Assembly: GCA_007136565.1 (NCBI GenBank)
Contig: SLGS01000021.1
Location: forward strand, 1-5,822
Origin: Clostridia bacterium
GTDB taxonomy: Bacteria; Bacillota; Sulfobacillia; SLMV01
Length of the DNA stretch: 5,822 nucleotides
Direction of reading: 5' to 3'
The translations under genes were made by a program, and so were the position numbers. Shown here piece after piece: positions 1-4,663 of the stretch. The notes below the pieces were generated by a model. That model worked only from the letters and a program-made list of their open reading frames with translations. It was not told where the DNA came from and made no database searches. Each line of letters starts with the position of its first letter. Within the stretch, counting starts at the first letter, position 1.

Positions 1-136
1 GGCTATAAGAGAGTTACTCTTCCCGTCTTTTCGACGGGTCGAATCCTCTTGGGTCGCTGTTGTGGCGGATATCTACGGCGGTTATCTGACGGAAACGAGT
101 TACGCAGTCGGCTTCGACGGTGAGGTTGGTCGCTGA
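1..136 (+). CDS. possible C-terminal end of an unrecognised protein, cut by the left edge
   Basis: Reading from base 2, 44 codons stay open to a TGA at 134-136. The last part (WVAVVADIYGGYLTETSYAV) has a protein-like mix of hydrophobic, aromatic and acidic residues, and its second half favours G or C at the third codon position. The other plus frames are either closed near the edge (TAA at 5-7) or give an Arg-rich, Cys-containing product typical of a shadow. I do not recognise a family. The open stretch is short enough to occur by chance, so this is a tentative partial gene. If real, the hairpin-rich region that follows would be its 3' untranslated region. Confidence 0.3.
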   Translation, partial: AIRELLFPSFRRVESSWVAVVADIYGGYLTETSYAVGFDGEVGR

Positions 137-249
137 CGATTCGATTCATACTGCTCGCTGCACGCCGCTGCTCGGCGGGTTCGGGCGCCAGCGCCCTTCG
201 GCGAAGGATTCTTCACGGGATTAGCCAAGACACCTTTGGCGGCAGTAAG

Positions 250-270
250 CTCCGCGGTTTCGACCGGGAG
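250..270 (+). other. hairpin with TTCG loop and one bulged base
   Basis: CTCC at 250-253 pairs with GGAG at 267-270. G254 is bulged. CGGT at 255-258 pairs with ACCG at 263-266 around a TTCG loop at 259-262. The 3' arm contains a GGAG that begins a Shine-Dalgarno-like stretch (GGGAGGAG, 266-273) ahead of the ATG at 280. That ATG opens only an antisense shadow frame, so the stem is probably not a translation switch. Confidence 0.45.
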
Positions 271-299
271 GAGAAGTGCATGAGGTCGCCCATGTTCAC

Positions 300-330
300 C
301 TCCCGCATCTCGAACCGGGATACGCGGGAG
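300..330 (+). other. 13-pair hairpin with a 2-base bulge
   Basis: CTCCCGC at 300-306 pairs perfectly with GCGGGAG at 324-330. The stem continues with ATCTCG at 307-312 against CGGGAT at 316-321, leaving a 3-base loop (313-315) and a 2-base bulge (322-323). One upper pair (310 with 318) is U-G if the plus strand is transcribed but A-C on the minus strand, so the plus-strand RNA folds better. No T-run follows on either side, which weakens an intrinsic terminator reading. It lies about 70 bases past the stop of the minus-strand enzyme gene and about 160 past the possible left-edge gene. Confidence 0.5.
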
Positions 331-402
331 CACCGAAGGTTCGGTCGCCCCAAAGAACCCGGGACATACCCGCCGGCGTGCGGGACGGGACTCGGACCGC
401 CG

Positions 403-2169
403 TTATTCCTTCGAGATGATCTTCACCCCGCCCAGCATTGCGTCGGGGTCGATCTTTACGTCTATCAGTGCCGCTCCCTTGTACGAAAGGGCCTCGTTGA
501 TGGCATCGTCCAGTTGCTCCTCCTCGTTCACCTCGATACCGAGCCCTCCGGCGCTGGAGGCGAATTGCGCGAAATCGGGGTTGGCGAACTCCACGGCGTA
601 ATCGGGGTACCCATCCCGGCGTTGCTCTTTCTTGATGTTCTTTAGGCAGTAGTCGTTGAAGAGGATTACCGTGATGTCGAGTTCGTTCACGATGGCCGTG
701 GTGAAGTCCGCCATTAGCATGCCGAATCCGCCATCCCCGGTGAGGCAAACGATTTGGCGATCTGGCATTTCCATACCCGCGGCCAGGGCGGCGGGCAGGG
801 CAAAGCCCATGCTGGCCATGGACGCCGACATGAGCGTCAGCTGGGATTCGCACTGGAACCTCTGGTAGAACCAATACGTGTGGTCACCGACGTCCACCGC
901 GACCACAGCGTCGTCGCGCAGATGCCTCTTCAAGGCCTGGATCAATCGATTCGGGTGGACCGAGCCAGAACTCGAATCGTCGCTTTCGATCTCCGCTTTC
1001 CAGCGGGATCGAGCGATTTCTACCTCTTCTGCCAACCCGACCTCTCCATTTCCGCCGGAGAGTCTCGCCAACAGCTCTCGGACCGTCGCCGGTACGTCGC
1101 CTACGAGGCCCAGTTCTACGGGGAAGTTGCGTCCGAGCCGCACGGGATCGTGATCGACCTGGACGATGGGGACGTCGGTGAGCAAGTTCCTCTGGCGGAA
1201 TCCACTCCCCAGCACCAGGAGCAAATCGGCTTCCGCCAGTGCCCGGGGGGCGTGGGGATTACCGATGGATCCTAGTACCCCCAAAGAAAGCCGGTGCGTC
1301 TCCGGGAATACCCCCTTGGCCCGGGATGTCGTGGCCACCGGTGCATTCAAGGATGTGGCCAGGCGATGGATGGATTCGGGATCTCGTCGAGTTCCCCACC
1401 CGGCGAAGATGGCGGGTTTCTCCGCGCTCTCTATCATAGATACCGCTCGCTCTAGGTCTTCATCTTCGGGAAGGGATGTCCCTCGGAACAGGCGAGTAGA
1501 GCTCTCCCATTGCTCCTCAACGGGGCTGGCCGCAAGGGTGTCCGTGGGCATACTGAGCACGGAAACTCCGTGGCGCCCGTAGGCGGCCTTCACCGCCATG
1601 CCGAAAAGTCTCGGCAGTTGCGAGGGCAGGCTGAGGGTTTCCGCGAAAACGGAGAAGGGGCGAAACATCTCTATCTGGTCGATCTCCTGGAAGGCCTCGC
1701 TGCCGACGAAGATGCCGGAAACCTGGCCCACCAGGGCGAGCACGGGGGCGCGATCCGCCGCCGCATCCATGAGGCCGGTCATCAAGTTCGTGGTGCCCGG
1801 ACCGGCGATGGACAGGCACACGCCGAGCTCTCCGGTCAACTTGGCGTGGGCACTCGCCATGAAGGCTGCGGTGGATTCGTGGCGGGTGAGCACCAGCTCA
1901 ATGTCGGGATTCTTTCTGAGCGCCTCGACCAGGGGTAGGTTGGAATCTCCCGGGATTCCGTAGACCTTCCGAACACCCAAGTCCACGAGGCCCCGGGTGA
2001 GAGCGTCGGCTACGTTCCCTTCCGGGGATCGATCCCCCGACACCGGCTCGAAGGCGGCCTTGGGCGCCCCGCACACGGGACACGTGTAATCCGTCGGTAG
2101 ATCCTCAAAGGGGACTCCCTCTTCTTCCTCGTCGTAGATCCAGTTGCAGACCGTACATCGCATTAGCAT
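403..2169 (-). CDS. rubredoxin-fused thiamin diphosphate enzyme, pyruvate oxidase/acetolactate synthase-like
   Basis: The protein has 588 residues. Residues 1-42 form a rubredoxin with CxxC pairs at C5/C8 and C30/C33, plus the aromatic W10, Y12 and Y28. Only 21 residues separate C8 from C30, shorter than in free rubredoxins and more like the knuckle of rubrerythrins. From about residue 52 a full TPP enzyme follows. The Pyr domain carries the cofactor-activating Glu in TRHES (E98) and an AGPGTTNL loop (122-129). A central domain with a VLGSG...VDHDP pattern comes next. The PP domain has GDG at 478-480 and FND at 504-506. The GDGGFGMLMADF stretch resembles PoxB-type pyruvate oxidases, while FQEID also occurs in acetolactate synthases. 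The likely reaction is decarboxylation of pyruvate or another 2-oxo acid. I infer that the rubredoxin accepts electrons from a flavin in the central domain. There is no signal peptide or membrane segment, so it is cytosolic. The start at 2169 has AAAGGGGA with a 9-base spacer after AGGGG. Substrate is uncertain. Confidence 0.93.
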   Translation of the reverse strand: MLMRCTVCNWIYDEEEEGVPFEDLPTDYTCPVCGAPKAAFEPVSGDRSPEGNVADALTRGLVDLGVRKVYGIPGDSNLPLVEALRKNPDIELVLTRHESTAAFMASAHAKLTGELGVCLSIAGPGTTNLMTGLMDAAADRAPVLALVGQVSGIFVGSEAFQEIDQIEMFRPFSVFAETLSLPSQLPRLFGMAVKAAYGRHGVSVLSMPTDTLAASPVEEQWESSTRLFRGTSLPEDEDLERAVSMIESAEKPAIFAGWGTRRDPESIHRLATSLNAPVATTSRAKGVFPETHRLSLGVLGSIGNPHAPRALAEADLLLVLGSGFRQRNLLTDVPIVQVDHDPVRLGRNFPVELGLVGDVPATVRELLARLSGGNGEVGLAEEVEIARSRWKAEIESDDSSSGSVHPNRLIQALKRHLRDDAVVAVDVGDHTYWFYQRFQCESQLTLMSASMASMGFALPAALAAGMEMPDRQIVCLTGDGGFGMLMADFTTAIVNELDITVILFNDYCLKNIKKEQRRDGYPDYAVEFANPDFAQFASSAGGLGIEVNEEEQLDDAINEALSYKGAALIDVKIDPDAMLGGVKIISKE

Positions 2170-2307
2170 CTGGTGTTTCCCCTTTCACTTCGGGACTGAT
2201 CCGCGAAACCCATCGCGAGCCGGAGGGTAGCTGCGTGGGGAGTCCTCGGATTCTTTCACCCCGGTTGTTTCGTCTTCTCGAATGGCACTGCATCCTTGCG
2301 AAGTAAG

Positions 2308-2333
2308 TTACCCAACGGAGCCTCTCTTACCCA
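2308..2333. repeat. direct repeat TTACCCA, two copies 19 bases apart
   Basis: TTACCCA occurs at 2308-2314 and again at 2327-2333. On the minus strand this reads TGGGTAA twice. A 19-base period is close to two helical turns, as expected for a transcription-factor half-site pair. It lies about 140-165 bases upstream of the minus-strand enzyme start. Seven bases repeated twice could be chance, so an operator is only a possibility. Confidence 0.25.
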
Positions 2334-2564
2334 TCGATCCGATGAACCCGTCTGGCCGAGGATGGTGGGTCCGAGAAATGGACTGGTGTGCGTCGGCGGT
2401 TTCGCGTGGCGTGCGATGATGTCCACCGGGATTGATGGACGTTTGCGTCGCCGAGGAGAGGGTTAAGCTATGGACGTATCGAACCGCGGCGGACGGTCGA
2501 CGACGGGCGTCACCATGTCCCCATCCTCGAGTCCGCCCCGGCGCAAGTGTTTTGATCTACCGCG

Positions 2565-2570
2565 AAAGGA
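2565..2570 (+). promoter_or_regulatory. Shine-Dalgarno site for the TTG-started CxxC gene
   Basis: AAAGGA lies 11 bases before the TTG at 2582. A TGA in the same frame at 2573-2575 means the gene cannot begin further upstream, and no other start codon lies between that stop and the first CxxC pair. This fixes TTG 2582 as the start. Confidence 0.6.
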
Positions 2571-2581
2571 CGTGATGGTTC

Positions 2582-2806
2582 TTGGCAGAAGTCAAGTGTG
2601 CAGAATGTGGAGTGACGGCGGACGGGTCCACCGAAGGCTGGACGCATTGTGAAGAATGCGGTGCAGACTATTGCCCTCATTGCTCCGGGAAGTTTCGCCA
2701 GGAGAAGGAAGATATCGAGGGGCTCAAGCAGGGCGGCCCCTACGAGCGGATGCGCATCTTATGCCCGAGTTGCGGTGTGGAAATGGGCTTTCTCGATCAC
2801 GCGTAG
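2582..2806 (+). CDS. 74-residue protein with four CxxC motifs, probable zinc-binding
   Basis: The product contains four CxxC knuckles: C6/C9, C23/C26, C31/C34 and C61/C64. Eight regularly paired cysteines suggest two tetrahedral metal sites, most simply two zinc ions, in a double zinc-ribbon or cross-braced fold. H22 and H33 sit beside knuckles and could substitute as ligands. Between the third and fourth knuckles is a charged stretch (about residues 37-58) that probably forms a helix. The last pair is in CPSCGVE, a typical ribbon end. There is no DNA-binding helix, signal peptide or membrane span. Translation starts at TTG 2582, forced by an in-frame stop three codons upstream. It is transcribed away from the rubredoxin-enzyme. 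Function is unknown; a small partner, regulator or metal-handling protein is possible. Confidence 0.8.
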   Translation: MAEVKCAECGVTADGSTEGWTHCEECGADYCPHCSGKFRQEKEDIEGLKQGGPYERMRILCPSCGVEMGFLDHA

Positions 2807-2832
2807 CCGCACGTGGTCTCCTGGCACTTTGC

Positions 2833-2850
2833 CGCCCGCGTGCGCGGGCG
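2833..2850 (+). terminator. G+C-rich hairpin just past the CxxC gene
   Basis: CGCCCGC at 2833-2839 pairs perfectly with GCGGGCG at 2844-2850 around the loop GTGC. It starts 26 bases after the stop of the CxxC gene, the expected place for a terminator, but TACCCGG follows instead of a T-run. It may act without a U-tail or protect the RNA 3' end. Confidence 0.45.
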
Positions 2851-2852
2851 TA

Positions 2853-2877
2853 CCCGGTCGCGCATCAGCGGATCGGG
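2853..2877 (+). other. bulged hairpin stacked next to the preceding one
   Basis: CCCGGTC at 2853-2859 pairs with GATCGGG at 2871-2877, including one G-U pair. G2860 is bulged, and CGC at 2861-2863 pairs with GCG at 2868-2870 around the loop ATCA. Only two bases separate it from the hairpin ending at 2850, so the two could stack coaxially. Confidence 0.4.
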
Positions 2878-2889
2878 GGAGACACTAAC

Positions 2890-2920
2890 TGCCGCGCATC
2901 TCTATCCAAGGTGCGCGGTA
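2890..2920 (+). other. 12-pair hairpin with a 7-base loop
   Basis: The core is CCGCGCA at 2892-2898 with TGCGCGG at 2912-2918, seven perfect pairs. It extends outward by G2891-U2919 and U2890-A2920 and inward by U2899-G2911, C2900-G2910 and U2901-A2909. The 7-base loop is 2902-2908. Two of the twelve pairs are G-U, valid only in the plus-strand RNA. No T-run follows. Confidence 0.45.
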
Positions 2921-2958
2921 TCTTTGCGCATGGGAATCCTCACCGGTCCCCGGCGTTT

Positions 2959-2983
2959 GGATCCTCGGCTTGCACCGAGGTCC
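2959..2983 (+). other. 9-pair hairpin with a single bulge
   Basis: CCTCGG at 2963-2968 pairs with CCGAGG at 2975-2980 around the loop CTTGCA. After a bulged T2962, GGA at 2959-2961 pairs with TCC at 2981-2983. All pairs are Watson-Crick, so both strands fold equally well. Confidence 0.45.
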
Positions 2984-3062
2984 GGGCAGGAGATGCTCCA
3001 CCTGCATAGGATTTGCATCGGGCGAGTCCGGAAGGCGTCCGCATCGCCGCCACTACCGATTC

Positions 3063-3103
3063 CCTTGGGGCGGTCGCGTCGTAGGCGCGATTCCGCCCCA
3101 AGG
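3063..3103 (-). terminator. 16-pair hairpin downstream of the hydrolase gene
   Basis: CCTTGGGGCGG at 3063-3073 pairs perfectly with CCGCCCCAAGG at 3093-3103 (11 pairs). TCGCG at 3074-3078 pairs with CGCGA at 3086-3090 around a 7-base loop. T3091 and T3092 form a bulge. It begins 36 bases past the hydrolase stop on the minus strand and could serve both convergent genes. It is the strongest inverted repeat in the window. No T-run flanks it on either side, so classical intrinsic termination is not assured. Confidence 0.55.
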
Positions 3104-3139
3104 CTCGCCGCAATTTCGATAGGAGGTCCCCATAACCGC

Positions 3140-4000
3140 CTAGAGGTGCCCGAGAATGTGCTCCCTCAGATCGGAGTAGGCCAGCGCACCCGTGGTATGT
3201 CCCTTCGATATGGTGGTCACCGGGCAATCGCCGTAAGATGTCCTTTGTATTTCGTACCGAACGAGGCGATCGTGAAGCGCCAGGAGTGGGAAGACGTTGC
3301 CGCAATCGCCGCCGGCGAATTCGGTGGTAAAATCCAACACCGCCTTGATGTCGCGGGGATTATCCTTCGCCGTCGCTGCCGTCGCTCTGCTGTAAACCGA
3401 GTTCAAATAGGCATCGTACATGGCCAGTCCGGCGAGGAGGGGCGTATAGACATCGGCGCTGTTGAAGTGTATGTGGTGTAGGTTCGTGATGAATCCCCCG
3501 AGGCTCGTGCCCGCCACCAGTACTCGACCCTCGCCGACCTTCCTCGATTCCTGCACCAGCTGCTCGATTAGGCAAGTCGACACCGCCAGCATCGCTACGA
3601 CGTTCTCAAGGGTTCGGATGCCCCGCTGAAACTCCTTCATGCTCCGGTGAAACGGTGCCCGGACCAGGACGAGATTTGCATCGATGCTTTGTTTTTTCAG
3701 CGGGAATATCCTGTTGAAGCCGTAGTCGAAGGGGGTCTCGGCCGCCCCGTGATGGTAGATCACCCATGGTAGATCCGGATCGATGGGCCGGGCCAGGCGA
3801 AAGGCGGCATCCAGGGTTCCGACGGAAGTCTCAACGGCTATCTCGTGATCTCCTTCGAATTCCAACTTCGGAAGGTCCATCGATATGGCTTCGATGTTTT
3901 CCGCCACACCCTGGGACCGGTAACCGTCCCTGAAGTACTTCGGCATGAAGGTCGCACCCAACCCGACCGCCAGGCTGTCGATGACACCGTGAATGCTCAT
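3140..4000 (-). CDS. alpha/beta hydrolase family protein, substrate unknown
   Basis: Residue numbers count from the upstream ATG at 4015 (291 residues). The nucleophile elbow GTSLGG at 169-174 places the catalytic Ser at 171. HHGAAE at 88-93, just after the strand WVIY, is the usual oxyanion-hole region. D249 in LALHDRLV and H273 in KGHTTG are the likely acid and base, giving a complete Ser-Asp-His set in the right order. This suggests a serine esterase, lipase or peptidase-like enzyme, or an acyltransferase. There is no clear signal peptide. I prefer the ATG at 4000 (286 residues), because GGAAAGAAG lies just upstream; the ATG at 4015 has only a weak GGACGGG. The gene follows the DUF4282 gene on the same strand after more than 150 bases, so co-transcription is uncertain. 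A dedicated family name cannot be given. Confidence 0.85.
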   Translation of the reverse strand: MSIHGVIDSLAVGLGATFMPKYFRDGYRSQGVAENIEAISMDLPKLEFEGDHEIAVETSVGTLDAAFRLARPIDPDLPWVIYHHGAAETPFDYGFNRIFPLKKQSIDANLVLVRAPFHRSMKEFQRGIRTLENVVAMLAVSTCLIEQLVQESRKVGEGRVLVAGTSLGGFITNLHHIHFNSADVYTPLLAGLAMYDAYLNSVYSRATAATAKDNPRDIKAVLDFTTEFAGGDCGNVFPLLALHDRLVRYEIQRTSYGDCPVTTISKGHTTGALAYSDLREHILGHL

Positions 4001-4116
4001 TTCTTCTTTCCACATCCCGTCCGTACTCGATAAGCGGTCTAGATACCCAGGACCACCTCTTGGGAAATCGCCGAGGTCCCGCCCGGTCTTTGCCAGGATG
4101 CTCGGTCATAAGTTCA

Positions 4117-4133
4117 GGGGATTAGACATCCCC
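4117..4133 (-). terminator. hairpin between the DUF4282 gene and the hydrolase
   Basis: GGGGAT at 4117-4122 pairs with ATCCCC at 4128-4133 around a 5-base loop. It lies 30 bases past the DUF4282 stop in the direction of transcription. Only a weak T-containing stretch follows on the minus strand, so it may be a weak terminator or attenuator splitting the two genes. Confidence 0.35.
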
Positions 4134-4163
4134 GGCTCCGTCTCGGGAAGAGGCAATTGCACC

Positions 4164-4505
4164 TCAGTCGGGATGGCCCCCGGCGTTGGTAGGCTCATCG
4201 CCCACCGGGCGCGTGTTCCTCGAGACATCACGGACGCCGTCGGCTATGCTGAAAATGACCATGATGAGTTCCAGCATTACTCGAACGTAGATAACGCCGA
4301 TGAGGAATCCCACCGGTGCCAGGATCAACATTACCACGGATACTCCTCCGTCGTAGGCCAGGGCACCGATGGCCCCCACCAATATCGCCAGGCCGATCAG
4401 GGCCACCGAGATGATATATAGGACGCGGATTATGCGCGGTGTGACCAGGGATTCGAAGGAGAAATCGAACAGGGAAGAGAGGAATCCCCGGGGTGAGCTT
4501 TGCAT
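4164..4505 (-). CDS. small DUF4282-type membrane protein
   Basis: The 113-residue product begins with a soluble stretch containing FLSSLFDFSFESLVTPRII (residues 8-26), the aromatic lead-in followed by TP that typifies DUF4282 proteins. Two hydrophobic segments follow, about residues 25-51 and 55-85, the second ending in RVMLELIMVIF before the amphipathic IADGVRDVSRN. The last 17 residues are polar and probably disordered. The likely topology is two membrane helices with both ends in the cytoplasm. The family has no established biochemical role. I chose the ATG at 4505 because a G-run (GGGGGG) lies about seven bases upstream and the family normally begins near here. The ATG at 4520 would add MGGLI but lacks a well-placed Shine-Dalgarno. 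Confidence 0.85.
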   Translation of the reverse strand: MQSSPRGFLSSLFDFSFESLVTPRIIRVLYIISVALIGLAILVGAIGALAYDGGVSVVMLILAPVGFLIGVIYVRVMLELIMVIFSIADGVRDVSRNTRPVGDEPTNAGGHPD

Positions 4506-4540
4506 GATAAGACCCCCCATATTCTGTAATTGATGACCTC

Positions 4541-4549
4541 GATATATTT
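4541..4549 (-). promoter_or_regulatory. candidate -10 region for the DUF4282 gene
   Basis: The minus strand reads AAATATATC here, with TATATC as a possible -10 about 35 bases before the chosen start. The expected -35 position has GATATC, which does not match TTGACA, so the assignment rests mainly on the local A+T island. Confidence 0.2.
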
Positions 4550-4632
4550 CGCTCGCGTTCGCGGATATCCTGCCGGAGCGCTGTCGGTACGGGCGACACT
4601 TTCGCCTCGGCTTCCGCGGGTCTCGCCGGCTT

Positions 4633-4663
4633 CCCGCGCGATGGATGGAGGAATGCGCGCGGG
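4633..4663 (+). other. hairpin with a Shine-Dalgarno-like loop upstream of the methyltransferase
   Basis: CCCGCGCG at 4633-4640 pairs perfectly with CGCGCGGG at 4656-4663. The 15-base loop (4641-4655) contains GGAGG and three ATG triplets overlapping or bordering it. It lies about 145 bases before the methyltransferase start. It could be a leader structure; no functional leader peptide is evident. Confidence 0.35.

Larger units (their letters stand above)
137..402. other. intergenic region, rich in hairpins, no convincing gene
   Basis: No frame here looks coding on either strand. Inverted repeats lie one after another: CGCCG/CGGCG at 163-177, GGGCG/CGCCC at 183-196, CCTTC/GAAGG at 195-207 (sharing bases with the previous one), GCCAA/TTGGC at 224-240, a bulged stem with a TTCG loop at 250-270, a 13-pair bulged stem at 300-330, and CCCGC/GCGGG at 369-384. 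The 8-mer GGTCGCCC occurs twice, at 284-291 and 343-350, flanking the large hairpin. No T-run follows any stem. Whichever strand is transcribed, the region lies downstream of the gene at 403-2169 and perhaps of the partial gene at the left edge. Confidence 0.6.
2170..2581. promoter_or_regulatory. divergent intergenic region between the rubredoxin-enzyme and the CxxC protein
   Basis: These 412 bases must hold the promoters of both neighbours, but I see no convincing -35/-10 pair on either strand. Visible signals are: CGCGA/TCGCG (2202-2217) in the presumed leader of the minus-strand gene; the heptamer TTACCCA twice, 19 bases apart; a GTCCA/TGGAC dyad (2421-2440); and a strong Shine-Dalgarno (GAGGAGAGGG, 2453-2462) seven bases before an ATG at 2470. 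That ATG opens a 60-codon frame ending at 2652, overlapping the CxxC gene in another frame. No TPP-riboswitch landmarks (such as CTGAGA) were found in the leader of the TPP enzyme. Confidence 0.5.
2807..3139. other. hairpin-rich region between convergent genes
   Basis: These 333 bases hold no credible gene: long open frames crossing the region run antisense through the hydrolase and look like G+C-rich shadows. The stretch contains at least five strong stem-loops (2833-2850, 2853-2877, 2890-2920, 2959-2983, 3063-3103), plus weaker ones at 2989-2999 and 3021-3048. The G-U pairs in the stems at 2853-2877 and 2890-2920 would be A-C mismatches in the minus-strand RNA, so folding favours the plus strand, the 3' untranslated region of the CxxC gene. 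A purine-rich AGGAGGT at 3121-3127 has no suitably placed start codon. Confidence 0.6.

Noticed and set aside
280..645. Plus-strand 121-codon frame with a strong ribosome-site-like GGGAGGAG before its ATG
   Set aside because: Most of it is antisense to the C-terminal part of the rubredoxin-TPP enzyme, and its composition reflects that gene's reverse strand. The purine stretch is also part of a hairpin arm at 250-270.
296..874. Minus-strand 192-codon frame overlapping the enzyme gene
   Set aside because: It is an Arg/Gly/His/Pro-rich shadow in another frame of the clearly homologous TPP enzyme, with no recognisable domain.
2170..2460. TPP riboswitch in the leader of the TPP-dependent enzyme
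   Set aside because: I looked for the conserved CTGAGA and the ACCTGATCTGG-like core on the minus strand and found neither.
3121..3127. AGGAGGT as a ribosome site for a plus-strand gene
   Set aside because: No start codon lies at a suitable distance; the next ATG is at about 3154, inside the antisense of the hydrolase gene.
2813..3481. Plus-strand 222-codon frame across the hairpin region and into the hydrolase
   Set aside because: About half is antisense to the hydrolase, and the rest is Arg-rich and broken into inverted repeats. There is no ribosome site or domain pattern.
3831..4109. Minus-strand 92-codon frame starting upstream of the hydrolase
   Set aside because: It overlaps the hydrolase N-terminus in another frame and is rich in Arg, Gly and Pro. 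The hydrolase frame has the catalytic motifs.
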